Shown here one piece after another: positions 35,952 to 46,259 of a stretch of 64,000 nucleotides of DNA (position 1 is its first letter; the number at the start of each line of letters is the position of its first letter). The notes beneath the pieces are model-generated. The model searched no databases. It was not told the DNA's origin and saw only the letters and a program-made list of their open reading frames with translations. This DNA is from Azadirachta indica (taxonomy: Eukaryota; Streptophyta; Magnoliopsida; Sapindales; Meliaceae): contig CM040444.1 of NCBI GenBank assembly GCA_022749755.1, positions 10,148,274-10,212,273 on the forward strand. The letters run 5' to 3'. A program made the translations under genes and the position numbers.

Positions 35952-36488
35952 ATAACTGCAGTAGAGCGCTTCCAAGCACAACATCAAAAGCAATATGAAA
36001 CTGCTCAATAGTGAATGAAGAAAACTACTGAGTCATGTTCCACTGTCTCGATTGTCATCACCACAGTCGTATACCGCTGCTTATAGCTATAGAATGCCTA
36101 AAGGCAATGATGAAGAGGGACTATCTATTATCCTCCATACTTTGCTAGCTATTCGTGGTGAAATTTCACTATCATGGACGTTGTCTCCTTGGTTATGTCC
36201 TTCTGCTCTATTATGAAGTTTATTTGTATCCTTACGTTGCCATTTTAGCAGATGCTTTCCTTAAATCTCTTTCAAGTGAGGAACCTAATGTTGGCTCCAG
36301 CTTATTGTTCTTCTTTATGTTATCGAGCACGATAACTTTCAAGGTTGCACTTCTACTCCTCGTTCGTTTAAAGTGGTGATGGCTTACTACTCCTATTTAC
36401 GTTGCTGCCTGTTATCATTCCAATTACGCTATCGGAATGATGTTGTTTCATATGTATTCTCCCATTCTAAAAGCTCAAGAAAGTTAAG
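35952..36488 (+). pseudogene. ACD6-like PGG-domain pseudogene, right half
   Basis: The text parallels the last exon of the gene at 41555-44098: ESCSTVSIVITTVVYAAAYS matches QSCSTVSILAATVVFAAAYT; a MDVVS-encoding segment is in a shifted frame; then AFLKSLSSEEPN and ITFKVALLLLVRLKW match AFLKSLPRKL and ITFTAALLLLIRLKR. Several frameshifts and stops are present. The exon's left part is at 31440-31501 beyond the Copia insertion. No ankyrin exons of this paralogue were found, so the gene was already truncated or its exons have decayed. Confidence 0.88.
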
Positions 36489-38001
36489 CCGATGCTTATG
36501 AAGAAGAAGAAGAAGCTTATATTGATATTTAAATTATTTGAAAAAAAAAAGATTGAATTTATATATGTATCCTAAATGCATGCTATTTGTATTTTTAATT
36601 TTAAAGTATGTTTCCTTTGTTGCTTGTGTCTTGCAAGGAGAAATAAGGTGTTTCAAAAATAAATTGATCTTGAATTATTGCTTGAATATTCTTTTTTTTA
36701 TTTTAAAGAAGTATTTTACTAATTTTTTAATATTACATATTATCTTTACAATCTATAGATGTTACATCAAAACTTTGCTAGGTCAGGAGTCTGAATTGAA
36801 TATTTTGTTGATGATAATGGAAACATATGGTAGTTTTTATTGCCTGATTGAGTTTTGATTGTGTCTTTATTATAAAATGATAGCTTTCTTCTTCCTAACC
36901 AATTCTTTCAATGAATGATCATGTCTCAAATTTCTTAGTCAAACATGATTTGACTACATTGTCTCCCAGCATGCATTGACGAAATTGCAATCAACTATAA
37001 TATGTTAGTCTGCTATTTTAAAATCATTAGGAGAATTTTAATAATTATCTAAAAAATTATGGGCTAATTGCTAATTTTCCCCATCAACATTTTGCTTCCA
37101 ATAAATCTCTTTTTCTTTATCAAAATAACCACATTTTTACGTAAGTTCAAATTAGCCCTCTTCATAATTTTGCACTAAGTCGATGTTTTCAATTTCGAAC
37201 AAAAATGCCCCATAGCTAGCCTTTATACACAAAACATAAAATTTTCCCTTTTCCCACTTTGAAAAATATTCCAAATCTCCCAGATCTAAAAAATTTTCCC
37301 AAATTCTAAAATCTCGAAATCAATAAGTTGAAATCAGAAAATTAAGAATCAAATAAGTTATAAGCATAAGTGGTAGATTGGGTCCGATTGTAATCGAAGG
37401 AAGCTATGATCAATGGTGGGAACAGTAACAACAACAATCAACGGCCAACAATTTTTGAAAAACTTGACGAAGTGCTCGACCAAAAAGGTTTTGTCAAACA
37501 TGTCAAAGACATGCGTTTTCGCCCGTTAGCCTCTAGATAAAGCCATGACTTTCAAACTCTAGAAATCAAGGCATGTTCAACAAAAGTAACCAAATTTCAG
37601 GAAAATTCGACAAAGCTATGATTTCAAGTGCTCGACAAATAAGGCTTTGTTGAGCACATCTAATAGAGGCAAAAATGCTTGTCTATTAAAATTTTGAGCT
37701 TCATGCTTAATATAGGAATAAGACTTTAATTTTTAGATTTCTAATCCAGGGTAAAAGAATGATTTTGTTGCAAAATGTGAACTAGTTGCTCGTTTTATTA
37801 CTAATACTATATGTGTGAAAAGTTAACACTACTTAATATCATGATTACATATATGTTAGTAAAAAAATGTCTAAGCATTCAACAACCAATAATGGATAAA
37901 TGGAATAACGAAAATATTGGTTTTAATATTACATTAAAAATAACATTTCACATATAAAAATTTTACAAAATGAAAAGTACATGTCAAATAATTCACACCA
38001 T
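36489..38001. other. No gene recognised
   Basis: AT-rich. The frame at 36538-36858 is hydrophobic because of T-rich codons, with no domain and no convincing start. Around 37440-37640 are repeated GCTCGAC(A/C)AA phrases similar to those at 40240-40500. Confidence 0.5.
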
Positions 38002-38290
38002 CACTATGGGGTCTTAACGTAGATAAGGTTCTTACAAGTTACATGGTTGTGGCCAACCTCCTTGCACCTTGAACAAATTCGTCTTGTCATGTCTTTCCCT
38101 GCAGATGGAATTCTCTATCTCCTACGTCAATTGGTCAGAACATGGCCTCTTGGTAGAAGAACATTAATATCCTGCACCATAGATGGAAGGAGCCAATCAC
38201 ACTAGCTAGTCACTAATGCATGAATAGCTTCTGTGTATGCTAGCAAAAGTGCCTCATTTGTGTAGTAGTTTGAGAGTATCCATACTTATT
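38002..38290 (-). pseudogene. MuDR-type transposase C-terminus remnant
   Basis: Minus strand encodes NYYTNEALLLAYTEAIHAL, then WLLPSMVQDINVLLPRG, RIPSAGKD and CSRCKEVGHNHVTC. Plant Mutator transposases end with this order: the region after the SWIM finger, an RIPS linker and a CCHC knuckle. Stops interrupt it. It lies about 100 bases left of the Mutator-like element at 38395, but outside its TIRs. Confidence 0.72.
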
Positions 38291-38394
38291 CATGAGTAAA
38301 GTAAATTGTATAAATAATTTATTCCAATAGAATATAAATTGAAATCTAATTTTATAAGTCTTTCACATTGCCCCCCGAAAGTAAATTTTAAATT

Positions 38395-40121
38395 GGGAAA
38401 ATTTCATATAAACCCTCAGTTTATTACATGAATAACACCTATACTCCCACTTCAAAAATAATATCAAATGAACTACTTCTTTCACATTTTTCTGTCACAG
38501 TTTACAATCTAAAGGATATAATAGACTTTTCAAATAATAAATAATAAATAATTTAAAAGATATAATAGTCCCTATAAATAATAAATAAATAATAAATAAA
38601 TAATATTATTTTAAATAAATATGAAATATATTATATTTAATAAAAGTATATAATAAAAATAAAAAAACCTAATCTCTCTTCTTTTTCCCCCTTCTTCTTC
38701 TTCTCCTCCTCTTTGCCGTCGCTTCTTCTTCTTCTTCTTTCTTTCTTTTTTCTTCTTGTTTTCATCTTCTTCAGTCACAAAATTCTTTATTAATTCCATT
38801 CTTGTTATTTCTAGCTTCTTCAATCACAACTTCTTGTTATTTATATCTTCTTCAATCGCAAAAATATTGAAACTCTAAATCTAAGAACCAAAGCCAATCT
38901 TCACGTCTCATGCCACATGTCACCCAAAGCTTCTCTCGCCGCGACAATCCTACCAACTGGACCTGACCCGCTTCACAACAATGAAGACCCTACTGGCCCT
39001 TAAGCTCTACGCCTCTCAACCTCCCATGGCTGTTGGTTTTCTTCGCATGAGTTTTTATTTTGTATAAAGTTGTTCTGCTTGTTCATATAAATCAAATGCA
39101 TTTTCATTTATTCAATGATATTTTTCTTGCTCCTTTTTCCCTATAACAAATATTGGTTTGTATAAATCAGAGATATTCCAATATCAATAATTTATATATC
39201 TATGATGCTTTTCTTTGTTGGAAAGTTCATAGCTTTTTGGTTCAATATTCTGGGAATGTTTGGATTTAGTAGAAATTTGATGATAATCATGCAACTTTCA
39301 CCAATTTTGTGATATTTTCACCAATTTTAATTTGCTAATTAATTAGTCATGTGAATGAATATATTAGAAGCATGCAAGAAAACCTAAACTTGCAAAAAAT
39401 TTTCCAAGTCTTATTATTATTTTATATTATTTTTTCATTTGGAAATCAAAATTGCCTTCTAATTATCTGGTTTTAGTTGAAAAAGTATTTGGTGATAAAG
39501 AAAAAGTATATCACCAAACAAGGAGACAAATCATTACACCTGCACATTTTTGTTTGTATGTTCTGATATTAGATTAAATACATTTGTTGTTAATTTTATT
39601 TTATTTTTAGTGAAAAATATATATAATTGTAATAATTGAATATAACAGAATTCTTAATTTTACTTTGGATACAATAAAAGCCATTTTCAAAATATATTAA
39701 CTAACATTTTGTTTATGTAATTTGTCCACATCTAATAATTTATTGTTTTCCATTTTTTTTAAAAATTAGATAATTATTGATTTGAGCATTACTTTATTTA
39801 TATATAATAAAATAAAATGATTTTGAAATTGAAGATAAAATCTTTCCCTGCTTTGAGTCCAAATAATTGGAATTATATTATTACACATTTAATTAATAAA
39901 AAATGCAATAATTTTATATTTAATGGATCAAAAGGATATTTTTGCCAATCTATTGGTCAACATGGATCAAAGGGGTATTTGAGTAATTGCAACATCAATA
40001 TTTTTAAAAAGTTAATATTAACCGAAAAAAATAATATAAGGAGTGTGTTTGATAATTATTTTTGAACTGAGGGTATAAATATTATTCATGCAATAAAGTG
40101 GGGTCTATTTGTCATTCTTCC
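38395..40121. mobile_element. Mutator-like element with decayed TIRs
   Basis: The left end GGGAAAATTTCATATAAACC and the right end in reverse complement GGAAGAATGACAAATAGACC start long imperfect inverted repeats that share TTATTNCATGAATAA and CTCAGTT/CCCACTT-CAAAAATAAT text. Flanks TTTTAAATT (38386-38394) and TTTGAAATT (40122-40130) are a 9-bp target duplication with one mismatch. The interior contains a pyrimidine-rich (CTTCTT)n tract (38660-38760), a GC-richer island (38890-39040), and AT-rich filler. No transposase inside. Confidence 0.78.
38660..38765. repeat. (CTT)n-like pyrimidine tract
   Basis: Imperfect CTTCTT/CCTCCT run. The minus-strand frame of Lys/Glu/Arg (38611-38823) is its by-product. 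Confidence 0.85.
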
Positions 40122-40239
40122 TTTGAAATTTAAAAATCTTATATTTTGCCAAGAACGAAATCTCTAAGTTTCAAAATCTTATAATTTGGCCCCAGAATGA
40201 AACTCAAATTTAAAACCCTTGCATTTTTCCCCTTTAGCC

Positions 40240-40510
40240 TTTTTTCGCCATGCTTGACAAAGAAATCAAGTGAGGCTTATCTTGACTCAATTTTGTTGTT
40301 GAGCAAGGCACAACCATACTCAACAAAGAAATTAGGAAAGACAAAACGATACTTTGATTTCGTTGTCAAGCAAGGCAAAACCTTACTCTGCAAAGAAATC
40401 AAGGCACAACCATACTCAATTTCATTGGTCGAGTATGGTTTGGTATTACTCAACAAAGAATTTCACTAAGGTAAAAACATATTCAATTCTTTTGTCAAGT
40501 GTGGTTTTGC
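40240..40510. repeat. Imperfect short-phrase repeats
   Basis: The phrases ACAAAGAAATCA, GGCACAACCATACTCAA and GAGCAAGGC/CAAGCAAGGC recur four or more times over 270 bases at irregular spacing, some as inverted forms (GAGTATGGTT). The open frame 40197-40469 is a result of this repeat. Function unknown. Confidence 0.6.
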
Positions 40511-40810
40511 CTTACTTTATATAGAAAATAAGGCCTACATACTTGGAAAAAACCCACTTTGTATTCAACCTCAAACCCAACAACTTTCACATAAAAAAAT
40601 TGTCCATATTATGTTCTAAATATGAAGTACGACAACCTAATCAAACATTATATTTTTTTAAATGATGAATGCTTAAAAAAAATACCACAATTACATAAGA
40701 TTGCTTTATAAAACATTAAAATAGATGTATTCCAAATTATACCTCAACGTAAGAGCAATATAACTATAAATTAATTTATTTATTGTTTTTCTATATTTAA
40801 AAACTTATTA

Positions 40811-40972
40811 TTATTCAGCCCTCCAAAACTTAGATTCGCTATGTCCTTGTCCTTGTCCTCGTCCTTCTAGACGAATAAATAGTAGAGGGCAAAGGAGAAC
40901 AAAGCATCCAACTGTTACAAAGCATAAAGTAAGTCGATCGAGGGTAATAAGAATCTGTGAACAAGGTTTCAT
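40811..40972 (-). CDS. Candidate 53-residue single-pass membrane peptide
   Basis: An open frame from ATG at 40970-40972 to TAA at 40811-40813. It starts MKPCSQILITLDRLTLC, then a strong hydrophobic stretch (about residues 16-33, FVTVGCFVLLCPLLFI), then a Gly/Gln/Arg-rich polar tail (EGRGQGQGHSE). Codon use and GC are better than the AT-rich surroundings. I do not recognise a family. It is divergent from, and upstream of, the ACD6-like gene (about 580 bases between starts). It may instead be the last exon of a lost gene or chance. Confidence 0.35.
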   Translation of the reverse strand: MKPCSQILITLDRLTLCFVTVGCFVLLCPLLFIRLEGRGQGQGHSESKFWRAE

Positions 40973-41467
40973 TCTCTTTGTTTTAATTTAATTAACAAAA
41001 ATACATTAATTCACAGACTTATTAATAAAACATATAACGATGAAGAGCTAGCCGAAAGAGATTTAAAGCGACGAATTGTTAACAGTTAGTATTTGCTTTT
41101 TTTTGAAAAAAAAAAAATTTAGCTGCATATCTTGGAAAATGATTATTAAAAATACATTCATTTTTTAAGATATACAATTAAATTCTGAAGAAAAGATTAA
41201 CAATCCCAAATTAATTTTACTAATTTTAGCATAATTTTATGTTAATCCTGGTAGCTGCTGATGTTTTCTCTTTTATTTTGCTAAGACAAAGAACAATTGC
41301 CTTTATTCAAGGATAATTGACTTTATTCTTCACGGTGATTCTCCGTACGCTCAGAGACAATTAATAGAATATTGATGGTAATTCCTTTTAACTTTATTTT
41401 ATTCATATAATGATTGAGAGCTTTATTATTATATGAAGCAAAGTACTGATACCCACTTTGTAAATGT

Positions 41468-41475
41468 TATATATA
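41468..41475 (+). promoter_or_regulatory. Possible TATA box of ACD6-like gene
   Basis: TATATATA lies about 80 bases before the ATG at 41555, allowing a short leader. A second TATATAAA at 41533 is too close to that ATG to serve it. Confidence 0.4.
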
Positions 41476-41554
41476 GAAGAACTATGCAATATCATGGGAA
41501 ATATATCAAACAAACCCTTGAGTCTCTGTGTCTATATAAAATACATACAGAAAT

Positions 41555-44098
41555 ATGGGGAGAGAGTTAAACATTCAGACAGATTATCATTATAACGTTG
41601 AAAAACTGAGAGTTGCTTATCAGAATGCGTTAAGGAAAGACTGGAAAAGCTTCAAGCAATTCTATGATAACTGTGGGCCGCCGGACTTGTTTTCTCCTCT
41701 GACGGTAAATGGAGACAACGCATTTCACTTTGCAGGAGGCAGTGAAGACCCCAAACTAGTCAAAGCTTTGCTTGACAAGTTACCAAATCTATCCGAAAAA
41801 TTCGCGGCCTTGACGACCCCTGATCATCACGGAAACACTCCTCTTCACGAAGTGGCCATCACCAGTTCTGTTGAGGCTGCCCAACACACGGTTGCTGTTA
41901 TCTTGGATCGAAGGTCTTTGCCTGATAATGAAGAAGAAAAGGAACCCGAAGACCGAAGAAATTGGTGGAAGATCCGAAGAAACTTTTGATGCGTAATAAA
42001 TTGGGGGAAACCCCGCTGTATAGGGCTGCTGCACTTGGGAAGACCAAAATGGTGCAGTACTTGTTTAAAACTGCTGAGCTGAAAGATGCAAAACTCATAA
42101 ACCAGCACTTCCGAAGAAATGATGAAGTCTCTATTCTTCACATTGCTGTCATCGGCCAGCACTTTGGTAAATATTGATCTCTTATCTCTCTTCCTTTTCC
42201 TTATATAGTGATCATGTGTATGTATACACGGCTGGTATAGTTGTTATTAACTCTGTGTTGGTTTTATTCAGATACTGCTATTTGGTTACTGAGAAACGAA
42301 GCAGAGTTTCTACGCACAAGGGAAGCTTATGATCATGGGGAAGAAAAACTTGCAAAGAGTAAGGAAAAAAATGGCATGACAGCTTTTAATTTACTAGCTT
42401 TAATGCCGACAGCTTTCAAGGGTTGGGAACCCATGAACATATGCAAGAATAATTGTAAGCGACATATTATTATAGTTTTCATAATCACAAATTTGTTTTA
42501 CTATACATACATACATATATATATGTATATACACGCTTGAAATGCATATGATGGATTTGATTGCATTTCTTTTGCAGGGATTCCAAGTGTGGCGCTTGAA
42601 CAGGGGTAAGAAGAAGAAGAAAAGCTTCTATCAAGTCATCGACAAGATCTGGAGACTGGCAAGAACATCTGCGAAGCAAAGAACCAAACAGGTAATTTGA
42701 TACACATGCATGTGAAAGTGTTTTGTTCTGTTCATATGTGACCAACAAACTGCATTTTATACAAAATTTCATGTGATTCTTCAGAACTCACACAAAAAAA
42801 GTTGCAGCTATGTCAATCATGTGAAGGGCCTTGATTCAAGGTTAGACCAAAATTTTATTATTTCTCTGAAATTTGTTATTCGAATTAACCTATGAATTTT
42901 CGTTTGAGGAAATGCAAGTTACCAAGCTGATACAGACGCCACAATTTCCTTAGGACTAGGCAAAGGAGAACGAAAACCGGAGGACAGCAAAGATGATCAT
43001 AAAGCAGCGGCTGCTGCCTCAACAGAGAAATCAAACGGAACAACTGAGGTCAGCAAGAAAAAGAAAAGAAGTTCAACTGAGGCACCAATAGTTATGGCAG
43101 CAAGCAATGGAATAATAGAGATTATTGAGGTGATACTAGACAAATATCCTCAGGCAATCGATTATGTTAGTGATTATGGGCAAAATATGTTGCATGCCGC
43201 GGTGATGTATCGTCGAGAGATGATCTTTGAACGCATAATGCGTTTGGAAGAAGAGACAGTACAGAAACTGGCTGCAAGGATTGACAACTTTGGCGACACT
43301 TTATTGCACCATGTTGCTGACATGCGGTACTATCGACGAGGAACCCGCTTCGGTCCTGCTCTCGAATTTCAAGAAGAGTTAGAGTGGTTCGAGGTCAGCG
43401 TTAATTTCCAGTTTCATTTTTCGTCGATTTAATTTTAGACCATGAGAAAATGTTAAACTGAAAATTTTGTGCAGAAGGTAAAAGAAATAATACCGTCCCA
43501 TTATATGATGCACCGTCACAACAACCGGAGGATAACTGCGCCAGACCTCTTCAATGAAGAGCATTCAAATCAACACAAGGAAGCTCGAGAATGGATGAAG
43601 GAAACCTCTCAGTCATGTTCCACCGTTTCGATTCTGGCAGCCACTGTGGTATTTGCCGCTGCTTACACCGTGCCTGGCGCCAACAATAAACAGGGTCTTC
43701 CGATTTTCCTTCACTCTCCACTCTTCTGTATTTTCACTGTCATGGATGTTGTCTCCGTAATCAACTCCTCTGTTGTGATGTTTCTATCTATCCTGACGTC
43801 ACCATATAATCAGGAGGCTTTCCTGAAATCACTTCCGAGGAAATTGATGGGTGGCTTCTTGTTACTCTTCCTGTCTGTATTATTTTCCATGATAACATTC
43901 ACGGCAGCACTGCTGCTCCTCATTCGTTTGAAGAGGCGATGGACTACCACTTTCCTCTACGCTGCTGCTTTCATTCCAGTCCTGCTATTTTCATTTATTC
44001 AGTTTTCTTTTTCTCTTTACTTATTCAAAATTCTTTCAAAACATTATCCAGGAGCTTTCAGTGGATTCGTACCAAGAAGAGAATACCAAAATATTTAG
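41555..44098 (+). CDS. Ankyrin-repeat/PGG membrane protein, ACD6-like, with exon 1 frameshift
   Basis: Family members (ACD6, ITN1-type) are membrane proteins of defence and stress signalling. Likely exons: 41555-42166, 42272-42454, about 42588-42691, 42785-42840, 42919-43393, 43475-44098; the phases fit, although the exon 2/3 join is less certain. This implies about 684 residues if exon 1 is read through. Ankyrin repeats: NGDNAFHFAGG, HGNTPLHEVA, LGETPLYRAAALGK, VSILHIAVIGQ, MAASNGIIEIIEVILDKYPQ and GQNMLHAAVMYR. The PGG domain begins AREWMKETSQSCSTVSI; its signature reads TVPGANN instead of PGGNN, and about four membrane helices follow. One base is missing at about 41952 (GAAGACCGAAG against GAAGATCCGAAG in the adjacent repeat unit), so the frame from the ATG ends at 41989. 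The rest is open. Candidate AATAAA at 44230. Confidence 0.9.
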
Positions 44099-44229
44099 AA
44101 TGACTGAAGGTAAATTTTATTAGAATAAGTAAGAGCCAATGTAGTCAAGGGCTTAATGTATATGTATTTATGAAGTGTGTAATTTGCTTCATGGTGTGTG
44201 ATTTCATGAGATAAATTAGGAATTTTGAC

Positions 44230-44235
44230 AATAAA
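44230..44235 (+). terminator. Possible polyadenylation signal
   Basis: AATAAA about 130 bases after the TAG of the ACD6-like gene, a usual distance for a plant 3' UTR. Confidence 0.35.
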
Positions 44236-45010
44236 TTATGAATCTCATTCTTATTATTGTCAAACATGAATATTCCTTTTTTATTTTTCAGTAAAGTAGA
44301 AGTATTTTACTAAACTAATGAAATGGGAATGTCTATGATTTGTATAATAAAAGATTGCTTATGAAATTTTAATTTCGACAGCACCAGTTAGTGTTAGATC
44401 TATTGTATACAAAAGAAGAATATGAAGATATGATCTCAAGACAAAGGATTATACTTTTTTAATTTATAGTTTTCTTTTTTTCCAAAAACCACTTTGTGCT
44501 CCCCTTGTTTTCCCTCTACTTCTTTTTGCCTTTTTCTCTAGGACTAATTAATTAATTTTCTCAAATGGAAAGGATCTCTACTTTTCACCTTTTTCTTTAC
44601 AACTAAATAATTAGTACTCTCCCTGTCAAAGGTGGATAAAACTTGGTAACATGAGTTTGATAATATGAATTTGAGTAGAATTTAATCCAAAACCTAACTT
44701 AAAACAAGAGAGTGTCCAATTCATATATAAGGATAATATTAATCTGATGCAGTAGCAATGTCAGACGAGTGTTAACATGATTATTGCCCAACACATTTTA
44801 TTCCTCCTCCCTAATTTTCCTCCTTCACTTTTCTTTCCCTTTCATTTATCACTACTGAATAGTAATTACAATACTTACAAGTATATATAAATATATTATC
44901 CTCCTCTCGTTATCTACTTTTACTATTTTCTTTTTTATTTTTTTCTTTTATGGTTGAATACTACTCATATATATAAAAATGGCCCACATCCCTAGAGTTT
45001 GATCTACTTA
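44236..45010. other. Downstream intergenic, no gene recognised
   Basis: T-rich stretches and short frames only. Confidence 0.5.
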
Positions 45011-45019
45011 TTTAAAATC

Positions 45020-45273
45020 AGGTGAATGCCATTACCCTTCTATTTTTTCAGCTACTCCCTTATATTTTCTGTAATATCTCATCACTCCCCTAAATTCTGA
45101 TTTTGTCCTTTATTATTTCTAATATTTTCAATTTTATTATTTTTATATTAATTGAACTGAAGGGTAAAATCAAAAAAAAAAAAAAAAAATCAGGGGATAA
45201 TGAGGTATTAGACAAAATATAGGGAGTAATGAAACATTAACTAAAAAAGTAAGAGGGTAATGGACATTTTCAT
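45020..45273. mobile_element. Mutator-type MITE
   Basis: A 254-bp element whose halves are inverted repeats. The left begins AGGTGAATGCCATTACCCT and the right in reverse complement begins ATGAAAATGTCCATTACCCT; similarity continues through ACTCCCT-TATATTTT and ATCTCATCACTCCCCT. An exact 9-bp duplication TTTAAAATC flanks it (45011-45019, 45274-45282). An A-run (about 45172-45190) lies in the loop. It has no coding capacity. Confidence 0.92.
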
Positions 45274-45282
45274 TTTAAAATC

Positions 45283-46084
45283 TCTCTACTGTTTTAGAAA
45301 TGCCTGATTGCATCTTATTATGATTTTAATTAACAGAACATTTATTTTTCCTTTATGTTTACAAAAATAACTTTAGTGATTGATAAATGAAATAAATAAT
45401 TAAGAATCATATGAATGATAGAAGGTCGAACTCTGGTAGTGAAGGTGTTTTTCCGACAACACCGTTGAAGAAAGAAAGGAAGTTCTCGGCAATTTATTTG
45501 CTGGATAGATTAACAAAGTGAAAGGGGAAAAATAGCAATAGAAATGGAGATTTTGAGTTCTGAAAATATTGGTAATGGAAGAGAAGGCAGAGAATGGAAA
45601 AGCCGAACGGAGAAGACCAAGAAAAGTAAAACATTAATTGTGCACTTAAGTTTCCATTCAAATTTTGTTTTATTTTACTTAATTTTTTATTTAATTTCTA
45701 TTTTATTGTATTAAATATAATTTTATCCTAAAAATAAATTTTAATGTTAATGTAATTAATGGCAAGACGTAACGAAACAATTTTAAAACAATAAAGAGAT
45801 ATCAAACAATTAAACCAAACCTGAAGGGGATATTGGCCATTTTTTCCATAAAATAGTTTACAAGTGTAATATGTATTGTAAAATACTTTTATTTCTAAAA
45901 CGATATTCTTCTTAGTTTAACACGTTCTATTACACATTGATTAAATTTCTTACTGCACATTGATTAGGTGATATACAACAATATAATTTATTAATCACTC
46001 TATCACTTTCAAAGTAGTTAATTAAATTTATAAAATATTAGAAAGCAAAAAAGAATTCCCCTTTTCAAAAGTGATTGTGATATA
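45283..46084. other. No gene recognised
   Basis: AT-rich. A slightly GC-richer stretch at 45420-45620 (plus frame GVFPTTPLKKERKFSAIYLL) has protein-like text but no recognisable domain and soon stops. Confidence 0.45.
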
Positions 46085-46259
46085 AATCTTCCAGATACTG
46101 CGATGTGTTGAAATTCCTAGGTTGACTATAAAGTTAATTTTGTTATTCTTAGTAAAGCATATAATTGAGAACTAATTTAAAATTTTTGTAGACATAATTT
46201 CACAAAAGAAAAGCTAAAAAAAAATGTATGTATAGATATATATATATATATATAAATAA

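Noticed and set aside
36538..36858. 106-residue hydrophobic frame
   Set aside because: T-rich DNA gives Phe/Leu/Ile-rich translation; no conserved motif, no promoter or splice context.
38611..38823. Lys/Arg/Glu-rich minus frame
   Set aside because: By-product of the CTT-type pyrimidine tract within a Mutator-like element.
41789..42162. Minus-strand frames opposite the ankyrin exon
   Set aside because: Antisense shadows of the ACD6-like exon 1.
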